Part shown: piece by piece, positions 1-5,023 of the stretch
Layout: every line of letters starts with the position of its first letter
Position numbering within the stretch: the stretch's first letter is position 1
Assembly (NCBI GenBank): GCA_024280975.1
Contig: JAMXLQ010000329.1
Location: 1 to 5,482, forward strand
Reading direction: 5' to 3'
Origin: Methanosarcina sp.
Lineage (GTDB): Archaea; Halobacteriota; Methanosarcinia; Methanosarcinales; Methanosarcinaceae
DNA: 5,482 nt
Position numbers and translations under genes: made by a program
Notes under the pieces: generated by a model
What the model saw: only the letters and a program-made list of their open reading frames with translations
Database searches by the model: none
Told to the model about the DNA's origin: nothing

Positions 1-237
1 ACTTTTACAACAAACTACGGAAAAATAGATCTAGATACCTTTTCCAAGTATGACAAAAAATCAAAGTTCAAGCCTTCTATAACAGTGAAAACCGATGAAA
101 AAACCGTAAGAGAAGTACTTGACTCAAAAAATCCCTTTATGGATACCTTTAAATTCATAATAAATGGATCTATTAAGGTGGAAGGCGAAAGCTTTTTCCA
201 AAAAACAGTACTTCACACATTAGAAAAAAATTTATGA
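1..237 (+). CDS. C-terminal part of an SCP2-like (sterol-carrier-type) domain protein, 5' truncated by the window
   Basis: Frame 1 is open from the first base to a TGA at 235-237, giving the last 78 residues of a protein whose start lies outside the window. The part from about residue 30 reads ITVKTDEKTVREVL, then a SKNPFMDTF segment, then INGSIKVEGE. This order (a charged strand, a 'np..af..G.ikveG' turn, and a final amphipathic helix ending in LEKNL) resembles the C-terminal half of SCP2-like lipid-binding domains. In such proteins that half lines a hydrophobic cavity, but no ligand can be inferred here. No signal peptide or membrane segment is visible in the retained portion, so a cytoplasmic location is likely. 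The reading frame is A+T-rich but has normal codon structure, so I consider it a real gene. The family assignment is by pattern only and could be wrong. The next gene-like DNA downstream is a degraded transposon, so no operon partner is visible. Confidence 0.55.
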   Translation, partial: TFTTNYGKIDLDTFSKYDKKSKFKPSITVKTDEKTVREVLDSKNPFMDTFKFIINGSIKVEGESFFQKTVLHTLEKNL

Positions 238-376
238 ACGCTGACAGACTTATTGCTAAGTTCGATAAAAAATTAATTTGAAATACCTCTTCCCTTACAG
301 GAAAAGGTCTAATTCTATTTTTCAGAATTTATAATCACCGGTAATGTAATCAAAAGTTCTGTAAATTTGAATTTTT

Positions 377-409
377 AATGCATGGATTTTACAGTAAAAT
401 TTTTGCATT
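377..409. repeat. Two-step palindrome just outside the left IS6 end
   Basis: The outer arms AATGCA (377-382) and TGCATT (404-409) and the inner arms ATTTTAC (386-392) and GTAAAAT (394-400) are exactly complementary around a single central A at 393. Three unpaired bases separate inner from outer arms on each side. A weaker outer pair, AGTTC (354-358) with GAACT (414-418), extends the symmetry. It lies between the SCP2-like gene's stop and the IS6-type terminus at 419. It could be a transcript 3' hairpin, a small mobile-element relic or a protein-binding dyad. The sequence alone does not separate these. The rest of 238-418 is A+T-rich with no convincing gene. Confidence 0.45.
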
Positions 410-418
410 TTCTGAACT

Positions 419-434
419 GTTTCCGTTGCAAAAA
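419..434 (+). repeat. Left terminal inverted repeat of the IS6-like relic
   Basis: GTTTCCGTTGCAAAAA. It matches the reverse complement of 1806-1821 at 15 of 16 positions, including 14 contiguous bases. It lies about 50 bases before the predicted transposase ATG, the usual distance for IS6-family elements. Confidence 0.6.
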
Positions 435-485
435 TTCATAATAAGGATTCAATTTGAAAAAGGAGGAAAGCAATAGAGCGATGGT

Positions 486-1072
486 ATGTTATCTAATTCC
501 TTTAAGTGGAAACATTACGAAGGAGAAATCATTCTTTTAAACGTAAGATAGTATCTAAAATATTTAGTAAGTTAGCGAAATTTAGAGGAAATGATGGCAG
601 AAAGGGGAGTAATAGTCGACCATACAACCATTATCAGATGAGTACACCAATATTCACGTGAAATGGAAAAGAAGGTACGTAGATACTAAAACCAACGAAT
701 GACTCTTGGAAAATGGATGAAACCTACATCAGAGTAAAAGGTGAATGGAAATATCTTTACAGAGCAGTTGGTTCAAATGGGAATACAATTGATTTCATGC
801 TAAGTGCAAAACGAAATAAGAAAACTGCAAAGAGATTCCTTAAGAAAGCTTTGGGTTCAAAGCACAATCAAATCCCAAGAGCAATAACAGTTGATAAGAA
901 TCCAGCTTATCCTATTGCCATACACGAAATAAATAACGTTATAGAACAGGATCATAGATCTATAAAATGAATAACTGCTCCAATGCTAGGTTTTCAGTCT
1001 TTTTGCTCTGCAACTAAAATATTAGAAGAAAAGGTCTATTTTTGTCTTGAGTCTACCTTCTTCCATCCCAAT
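486..1072 (+). pseudogene. IS6-family (IS240-like) DDE transposase pseudogene
   Basis: From the ATG at 486 the frame reads an IS6-type N-terminus (NSFKWKHYEGEIILL, later EEMMAERGVIVDHTTIIR). It is broken by TAG at 549 (expected W), TAG at 573 (expected Y) and TGA at 639 (expected W). At 687-688 one base of a leucine codon is missing. The frame then shifts and continues as KPTNDSW and MDETYIRVKGEWKYLYRAV from 713. The catalytic aspartates are seen in MDET (codon 716) and TVDKN, and the glutamate in VIEQDHR. The second Asp and the Glu are separated by 16 residues, where IS6 enzymes have about 34, so some 18 codons are deleted. A further TGA lies at 968-970. Similarity continues as PMLGFQSFCSATK to about 1020, after which the frame runs to a TGA near 1072 without clear family resemblance. 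The open 713-970 stretch is only a fragment of this gene and no active transposase can result. In Methanosarcina the two TAG codons might be read as pyrrolysine, but the TGAs and the frameshift are still fatal. Confidence 0.9.
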
Positions 1073-1257
1073 TTTTGACACCAATAAAAATTCCGATAAA
1101 TGCAGGAATTCTTGGAGGAAAATCTGGTATCATAATTAATATATAAATGTTGTTTGCTAAAAAAACATTTTACATGTAGATATTATTTGTTCAGAAGCAA
1201 TTTTTCATATAATTTATTTTAAATAAGTTTGGGAATAATTATAGCTTGTAACCCCAC

Positions 1258-1370
1258 AAGAATAAAAGAACAGACCCAACCCCAAGAGAATAAGAGAACA
1301 AACCCAAACGAACGGATCAAAACCAATGGGCAGACCACTAAAGCAAAACGGATAGATCAACACAAATGGG
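1258..1370. repeat. Imperfect A-rich repeats in two pairs
   Basis: The first pair starts at 1258 and 1284, a 26-base period, both carrying an AAGA...ATAA.AGAACA.ACCCAA pattern. The second pair starts at 1311 and 1347, each opening AACGGAT and ending in AATGGG (1311-1330 and 1347-1370). Copies differ by substitutions and small indels. The strand asymmetry (A/C-rich on plus) is striking against the surrounding A+T-rich DNA. The units are too few and too divergent for a CRISPR array. Confidence 0.45.
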
Positions 1371-1389
1371 AAAGTGACTGGTAGGATAT

Positions 1390-1473
1390 ATGAGTAAAGA
1401 ATTGCCTGGAAGAAGTTCTAGTCCAAAGAATATACTGAGGGGATATTTTTTGGGTTACTTTATCGGGGGATAG
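1390..1473 (+). CDS. Possible small hydrophobic ORF, 27 codons, ending in TAG
   Basis: An ATG at 1390, preceded by a purine-rich GGTAGGAT, opens a 27-residue peptide starting MSKELPGRSSS and ending with a glycine- and aromatic-rich GYFLGYFIGG. It stops at TAG 1471-1473. The same frame then stays open for 23 more codons (VVGTKFFRAFSNL, then KVLFYRLFL) to a TGA at 1543-1545. If the TAG were read as pyrrolysine, as happens in Methanosarcina, a 51-residue basic, membrane-prone peptide would result. I recognise no family. ORFs of this size arise by chance, and the location inside a transposon relic argues for caution. Confidence 0.2.
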   Translation: MSKELPGRSSSPKNILRGYFLGYFIGG

Positions 1474-1664
1474 GTAGTAGGAACAAAATTCTTCCGGGCT
1501 TTCTCTAACCTTTTCAAAGTGCTTTTTTACAGACTTTTTCTGTGAGTTGGAGGTATAACTATCTTCATGAAATAAAATAACTTACAGTAACATTTCCCTC
1601 TTCTCCATATTTCTGAGCTCTAAATAATTTTATAAAATATTTTTCCTATTTTTATTGCACAATT

Positions 1665-1821
1665 TATAAATTTCATATTCTAAATTTTGAAACTCAGGGT
1701 ATGTTTCTTTGAACTCAGCTATTCTATATATTAGTGGAATAGAAAGGGTTCTGCCGATAATCACGATATAAAATAAAAAAGACAAATTCGAATTTATTCT
1801 GATATTTTTTGCAACGGAACC
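1665..1821 (+). pseudogene. 3' remnant of an IS6-family transposase gene
   Basis: In the plus frame a SLNSAILYISGIE stretch (about 1711-1749) matches the conserved 'SF.SA..TISGIE' segment near the C-terminus of IS6/IS240 transposases. It is followed by a degenerate part with a TAA, then DKFEFILIFFAT (about 1780-1815), which resembles the usual 'FIN.IFG.A' ending. It runs straight into the inverted terminus at 1805-1821, as expected at the 3' end of such an element. Frames shift upstream of about 1710, and only isolated matches (a histidine codon, then ATG-TTT) fit back to about 1665, so the left boundary is approximate. This segment overlaps in protein coordinates with the end of the left pseudogene (GFQSFCSATK). 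The 65-codon minus-strand ORF over the same bases is best read as its antisense shadow. Confidence 0.55.
1805..1821 (-). repeat. Right terminal inverted repeat of the IS6-like relic
   Basis: On the minus strand this reads GGTTCCGTTGCAAAAAA, the inverse of the left end at 419-434. The outermost GG fits the IS6-family consensus better than the GT of the left end. It lies about 250 bases upstream of hdrD. Confidence 0.6.
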
Positions 1822-2017
1822 GAACAAAGTACATTTTAATATGAAATATCCAATCAGCTAATGGGACGCAACCTATACTTTTCCATTAAGAAGAATTCCA
1901 AAAGATTTATTTATAATCAATATATTATAATAATAGCAGTATTATTCATTTCACTTTCATTTTTATTTTTATACTCGATTACTTCAAAGCTTTACGATTT
2001 TTGTGGCTCTCTCGGGT

Positions 2018-2032
2018 TTTCTATAATATTGT
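2018..2032 (+). promoter_or_regulatory. Candidate TATA-box region for hdrD
   Basis: TTTCTATAATATTG lies about 25 bases before position 2050, which would give a leader of roughly 20 bases ahead of the hdrD ATG. A second, stronger-looking A/T box (TTTATTTATAATC, about 1908-1920, preceded by the purine-rich CCAAAAGA) would give a leader of more than 100 bases. The sequence does not decide between them. Confidence 0.3.
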
Positions 2033-2053
2033 GTAATTATTGAAATGTGCATT

Positions 2054-2061
2054 AAAGGAAG
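2054..2061 (+). promoter_or_regulatory. Ribosome binding site that fixes the hdrD start
   Basis: AAAGGAAG lies 11 bases before the ATG at 2073. The frame is open back to a TTG at 2040, but that start would add 11 residues that do not look like the family N-terminus and would place the Shine-Dalgarno inside the gene. The ATG at 2073 is therefore preferred. Confidence 0.6.
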
Positions 2062-2072
2062 CGAATAAAAAA

Positions 2073-3302
2073 ATGGCAAAACGTACCTCTTCAATCGATA
2101 CGAAGAATCTTACCGCAGTCCAGCTTATGGAGCTTGATTCCTGTACCCGTTGCGGTGAATGTGTGAAATGGTGTCCGACTTATGCCGCCTCAGGCCAGAA
2201 ACCAGGATTAGCCCCCAGGGATAAAATCCTACGCTGGAAGCAGTTCATGAACAAGTCCTACGGATTTAAAGCAAGACTCTTTGGCCCGCAGGAAATCCCT
2301 CAGTCTGAAATTGAGGAATTCAAAGACGATTTATACGGATGTACCACATGTGGCGTCTGTGGAACAGTTTGTGAGTCAGGTATTAATACCGTGGAACTCT
2401 GGGAAGCCCTGAGGACAAACCTTGTCAAGAAAGGAATTGGGCCTTATGGAAAGCTGGGCGCGATCCCTAAAATGATAAAGCAATACCATAACGCCTACAT
2501 GCTTGACCAGAAGGACAGACTTGCCTGGGTCCCCAGTGATGTGAAAATTGAAGACAAAGCAGATATTGTCTATTTCACTGGGTGTACTGCAGGATATAAG
2601 CAAATTTCTCTGGCTCTTGCGACCTCGCGTGCACTTAACAAACTGGGCATTAAATTTGCTATGCTTGGAGAAGATGAGTGGTGTTGTGGTTCAAATCCTA
2701 TCAGGACAGGCCAGATAGGTTACCAGGAAGTAGCTCATGAAGCTGCAAGACACAATGTTGAAGCCCTTAAGAAAAAAGGTGCCAAAAAAGTGCTCTTTGC
2801 ATGTGCAGGCTGTTTCCGTGCTGCAAAGATCGATTGGCCCAGGCTTCTCGGACAAGAACTTCCTTTTGAGGTTATCCACATCACAGAGTTCCTTGCAGAC
2901 CTGATAAAACAAGACAAAATCAAATGGGAAAAATCCATTGATAAAACTGTTACCTATCACGATCCCTGCCACCTTGGCCGCCACGTTGGAGTCTTTGATG
3001 CTCCGAGATATGTGCTTTCCCATATTCCTGGCGTTAAGTTCGTTGAAATGGACAGGGTAAGAGAATTCCAGCGCTGCTGTGGAGCTGGCGGTGGTGTAAA
3101 GGCAGGAATGGGTGATCTTGCTGTGGCGATTGGAGAAGCCAGAGTTAAAGACGCTCTTGAAACCCATGCAGATATCCTCTCCAGTGCATGCCCCTTCTGT
3201 AAACGGAACCTCTCGGATGGCCGTGATGCTCTCAAAGCTCATATTGATGTAGAAGACGTCATCGAGCTAGTCGCAGAGGCTTTAGGCCTCGAAACTCAGT
3301 AA
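2073..3302 (+). CDS. hdrD: Heterodisulfide reductase subunit D (HdrD), stand-alone copy
   Basis: HdrD is the catalytic iron-sulfur subunit that reduces the CoM-S-S-CoB heterodisulfide. In Methanosarcina it normally works with HdrE, a membrane cytochrome b that delivers electrons from methanophenazine. The 409-residue product has the family's usual length and layout. Two [4Fe-4S] motifs lie at Cys24/27/30/34 (CTRCGECVKWCP) and Cys90/93/96/100 (CTTCGVCGTVC). Two CCG domains follow: Cys171, Cys204-205, Cys244 and Cys247, then Cys299, Cys335-336, Cys373 and Cys376. CCG motifs hold the unusual catalytic cluster in HdrB/HdrD, and every expected cysteine is present. There is no signal peptide or membrane segment, so it would be cytoplasmic or peripheral. 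No hdrE precedes it, unlike the usual hdrE-hdrD order; the 250 bases upstream lead into an IS relic and the next downstream gene is unrelated. It could be a second HdrD paralogue such as is known in some Methanosarcina. Its codon use and higher G+C contrast with the flanks and suggest a functional gene under selection. Confidence 0.95.
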   Translation: MAKRTSSIDTKNLTAVQLMELDSCTRCGECVKWCPTYAASGQKPGLAPRDKILRWKQFMNKSYGFKARLFGPQEIPQSEIEEFKDDLYGCTTCGVCGTVCESGINTVELWEALRTNLVKKGIGPYGKLGAIPKMIKQYHNAYMLDQKDRLAWVPSDVKIEDKADIVYFTGCTAGYKQISLALATSRALNKLGIKFAMLGEDEWCCGSNPIRTGQIGYQEVAHEAARHNVEALKKKGAKKVLFACAGCFRAAKIDWPRLLGQELPFEVIHITEFLADLIKQDKIKWEKSIDKTVTYHDPCHLGRHVGVFDAPRYVLSHIPGVKFVEMDRVREFQRCCGAGGGVKAGMGDLAVAIGEARVKDALETHADILSSACPFCKRNLSDGRDALKAHIDVEDVIELVAEALGLETQ

Positions 3303-3389
3303 ACCAATGAGGCAAAGGCTAGAGTCGCGTAAACAGCAAAATGTCGTATAAAATCAATTGCAACTATTTAGGATCTTTAAATCTTTAAG

Positions 3390-3478
3390 AATTAATGGGA
3401 CACTAGACTCCAGCCCTTACTTTCATTTTGATATTTCTAGCTTATTTTTGTTTTTTTGGTCGTGTCCCCTTAACTAAT
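3390..3478. repeat. Inverted repeat flanking a T-rich core, downstream of hdrD
   Basis: The left arm AATTAATGGGACAC (3390-3403) and the right arm GTGTCCCCTTAACTAATT (3462-3479) share complementary GGGACAC/GTGTCCC cores (3397-3403 and 3462-3468). They also have further AATTA/TAATT ends, offset by a few bases. The arms enclose about 58 bases of pyrimidine-rich DNA. It resembles a very small palindrome-ended element (MITE-like), but it could also be an mRNA 3' fold. No transposase goes with it. Confidence 0.35.
3441..3458 (+). terminator. Poly-T terminator candidate for hdrD
   Basis: CTTATTTTTGTTTTTTTG on the coding strand, preceded by T-rich DNA from 3420, lies about 140 bases past the hdrD stop. 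Archaeal transcription commonly ends at such U-tracts without a hairpin. No earlier T-run of similar strength follows the gene. Confidence 0.45.
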
Positions 3479-3601
3479 TGAGATATTATCTTAGAATTTA
3501 CTTTATTCAGTTGAACTCGTTTTTTGAGAGCTTTTCTTAAAATTCAAACCATTCCTACAATTGGATAATGGACAATGTTAACTTTAAAATTCATACCCTA
3601 G

Positions 3602-3718
3602 TTTTTGGCACCAGGACTCAAAAGAGAGCTTCAAAAGAAAACCGTACAAACTGCCTATCCAGACGCAATAAGGCAACAGTTTCTTGGTACGACGGCAGAT
3701 AATTCCTATGAGCAGTAA
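3602..3718 (+). pseudogene. Orphan coding-like fragment, no recognised family
   Basis: One frame is open from a TAG at 3599 to a TAA at 3716-3718. It reads with a coding-like composition (KRELQKKTVQTAYPDAIRQQ, later FLGTTADNSYEQ), but it has no ATG start and no ribosome binding site. It could be the 3' scrap of a lost gene. Chance is equally possible at 38 codons. The rest of 3303-3870 holds no other gene that I can support. Confidence 0.2.
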
Positions 3719-3793
3719 ATTGTTAACAGCACATCGACCTCATTCTTAGATTTCAAGCTTTGATCGTACTTTTATGTACAGAAAGGATAGCTC

Positions 3794-3829
3794 TTTATAG
3801 TGATAGTTAGACATCTAACTATTGTCTAT
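3794..3829 (+). promoter_or_regulatory. Putative promoter with palindromic operator upstream of the DUF2284 gene
   Basis: A TATA-like TTTATAG (3794-3800), preceded by the purine-rich GAAAGGATAG, is followed at once by a perfect dyad: ATAGTTAG (3803-3810), spacer ACAT, CTAACTAT (3815-3822). Outer ATAG (3797-3800) and CTAT (3826-3829) extend the symmetry with a one-base offset. The dyad lies where transcription should start, roughly 25 bases from the TATA element. Archaeal repressors often bind there. It could instead form an RNA stem at the 5' end of the leader. Confidence 0.45.
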
Positions 3830-3871
3830 GGGGGTTATCATTAATGAAAACTAATAGTTCTACGGCAATTT

Positions 3872-3880
3872 AAAGGAGTT
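3872..3880 (+). promoter_or_regulatory. Ribosome binding site of the DUF2284 gene
   Basis: AAAGGAGTT with a GGAG core (3875-3878) lies five bases before the ATG at 3884. This is a strong archaeal Shine-Dalgarno and supports that start. Confidence 0.75.
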
Positions 3881-3883
3881 ATT

Positions 3884-4423
3884 ATGCTTGAAAAATATAG
3901 GGATTTTATTAAAAAAGCTTCAGAGATGGGGCTTAAAGCTTATTTTTTAGATGTAAGGGAAATTCCAATTGAAAATCGAACTTCTCTGAAATGCGCTTAT
4001 GGTTGCAAAAGCTATGGAAAAAGGTTGAGCTGTCCACCTTATATCACATCAATTGATGAATTCAGGAAGATAATAGCAGAATACACCAGTGCACTTCTCC
4101 TAGTAGATGAACATGTTAGTATAGGTGTCAATGATCTCTTTGAAGCCTGGTCTAAGTTTCAGAATGATTCTTTCCATAAAATGTTTGAGCTTGAGCAGGA
4201 GGCTTTCAGGAGCGGTTTTACTTTTGCACATCTTTTGAGACCTGGCCCATGTAACGAATGCAAAGTATGTAATCTACAGAATTGCATAAAGCCTGAAATG
4301 AGGCGTTTTCCACCTGAAGCTGTTGGAATAAACCTCCATAAGACAATGGAAGATTCAGGACTTGTGCTTGAGTTTTGTAAGCCAGATAAGATCTCATGTA
4401 TTGGACTTTTGCTGCTTGAATAA
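3884..4423 (+). CDS. DUF2284 family predicted metal-binding protein
   Basis: The 179-residue product has the cysteine pattern and length of DUF2284, a family of predicted metal-binding proteins common in methanogens and anaerobes. No reaction has been firmly assigned to it. Near the N-terminus Cys37, Cys41 and Cys50 form a C-x3-C-x8-CPP motif (CAYGCKSYGKRLSCPP). Near the middle Cys123, Cys126, Cys129 and Cys134 form the ferredoxin-like C-x2-C-x2-C-x4-C motif of GPCNECKVCNLQNCIKP. Two further cysteines (165, 172) lie close to the C-terminus. The protein could hold an iron-sulfur cluster, which is inference from cysteine spacing. There is no signal peptide or membrane helix, so it is probably cytoplasmic. 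It has its own Shine-Dalgarno and a palindromic promoter region, and over 500 empty bases on both sides, so it is probably monocistronic. A link to HdrD redox chemistry is not supported by spacing. Confidence 0.88.
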   Translation: MLEKYRDFIKKASEMGLKAYFLDVREIPIENRTSLKCAYGCKSYGKRLSCPPYITSIDEFRKIIAEYTSALLLVDEHVSIGVNDLFEAWSKFQNDSFHKMFELEQEAFRSGFTFAHLLRPGPCNECKVCNLQNCIKPEMRRFPPEAVGINLHKTMEDSGLVLEFCKPDKISCIGLLLLE

Positions 4424-4974
4424 ATCTAATAAAACCTTTGTCTGTTTAATTGAAAAATACTCAATGACTAATAATAGTTAGAAGCCCAGGTAAGTTGAAA
4501 TGAAGAATGGAAATACAATTGCGTTGATTAGTTGAATACATGACAAAGAGAGCAGATTTATAACAACGGAACTAAAAGTGACCAAAAAGTAACCAGAAAA
4601 CAATCACATTTTTTATTTTATTATCAATGTGCCATTTTTTCTGTGAAATCACCAACGTTAAAAATTTATTGTATAGAAAATTCAACGTGCTGCTAAAAAA
4701 AGCAAAAAATAGTTTCGAATATGTATTTCCACTCTAATTTCTGGCTCGAATCCTGTAGTTTATATTCCATACCCTATAGGAATCCGGGATTTATGACCGA
4801 TAACTGTCTATTCAACGCAAAAAAAATATGAGAAATACATAGGCACTTTTCTCGGTCTCTGTAGATATCGGTTTTAAGCTTAAAAAAGCATTACAAGTAA
4901 AAAAATCTAAACATTTTTTATAAAGAAGAGTCTATGGCAAGTGTAGAATCCTATCGGTCAATTGGAATTTTAGT
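4424..4974. other. Long intergenic region between convergent genes
   Basis: About 550 bases of A+T-rich DNA separate the plus-strand DUF2284 gene from the minus-strand S-layer gene, with no convincing ORF or RNA gene. Small symmetries are present. CACATT (4605-4610) pairs with AATGTG (4626-4631) around a T-rich loop. ATTCC (4764-4768) pairs with GGAAT (4779-4783) around the self-complementary CCTATAGG. ACCGATA (4796-4802) is the inverse of TATCGGT (4866-4872), and ATCGGT recurs at 4953-4958. None is strong enough to name. Confidence 0.5.
4605..4640 (+). terminator. Weak terminator candidate for the DUF2284 gene
   Basis: A six-base stem (CACATT/AATGTG) encloses a T-rich loop and is followed by CCATTTTTTC. 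It lies about 180 bases after the stop codon, so an earlier unmarked end is possible. Confidence 0.25.
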
Positions 4975-5011
4975 AAAAAAATTAAAAGAAAAAAGGATTA
5001 AGAAAATCCTT
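4975..5011 (-). terminator. Hairpin plus T-tract terminator of the S-layer gene
   Basis: On the minus strand, 13 bases after the stop codon, AAGGATT and AATCCTT (plus-strand 4993-4999 and 5005-5011) form a seven-base stem with a five-base loop. It is followed by a T-tract in which 17 of the 20 bases from 4994 down to 4975 are T. The shape is like a bacterial intrinsic terminator. In archaea the T-tract would be the active part. Confidence 0.7.
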
Positions 5012-5023
5012 CATTCTGAGAAT

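Larger units (their letters stand above)
1031..1664. other. Unassigned A+T-rich DNA between the two transposase remnants
   Basis: After transposase similarity fades near 1020-1030, about 630 bases show no recognisable gene family in the frames I read. The stretch contains an A-rich imperfect repeat (1258-1370), a short ORF at 1390 with a possible in-frame TAG continuation, and long A/T runs. I found no convincing terminal inverted repeats at its borders. It could be an independent insertion into the IS element, or old flanking DNA trapped between two separate IS remnants. Confidence 0.4.
419..1821 (+). mobile_element. Decayed, interrupted IS6-family insertion sequence relic
   Basis: The left end at 419-434 and the reverse complement of the right end at 1805-1821 share TTCCGTTGCAAAAA, 14 identical bases. 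This resembles the G-G-TTCTGTTGCAAA termini known for IS6/IS240-type elements. Inside, the plus strand carries most of an IS6-type DDE transposase as a pseudogene (about 486-1072), and a separate 3' transposase remnant directly abuts the right end. Roughly 600-650 bases without transposase similarity lie between them. Removing that block and restoring the deleted codons gives roughly 0.8 kb, the usual IS6 size. The last codons of the left remnant and the first codons of the right one seem to cover the same protein region. Two different copies recombined together are therefore as possible as one copy with an insertion. The 8-base flanks (411-418 and 1822-1829) do not match, so no target duplication survives. 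Confidence 0.6.

Noticed and set aside
301..1038. Direct repeat GAAAAGGTCTA at 301-311 and 1028-1038
   Set aside because: An 11-base match is expected by chance a few times in a sequence of this size and composition, and it does not line up with an element boundary.
1258..1370. CRISPR-like array
   Set aside because: Only two diverged pairs with different periods are present. There are no identical repeats with unique spacers and no cas genes.
1630..1827. Minus-strand ORF of 65 codons with a hydrophobic middle
   Set aside because: It starts at a TTG inside the IS6 terminal repeat and lies antisense to the 3' transposase remnant. No ribosome binding site is seen.
2040..2072. Upstream TTG start for hdrD adding 11 residues
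   Set aside because: The Shine-Dalgarno at 2054-2061 lies inside this extension, and the 409-residue form matches the family's length and N-terminus.
2691..3242. Long minus-strand ORF (183 codons) and smaller minus-strand ORFs within hdrD
   Set aside because: They lie antisense to an intact, fully conserved HdrD frame, have no family resemblance and no ribosome binding site.
4740..4760. tRNA T-arm-like GGCTCGAATCC
   Set aside because: The flanking bases do not form the five-base T stem, and no acceptor, D or anticodon arms can be built around it.
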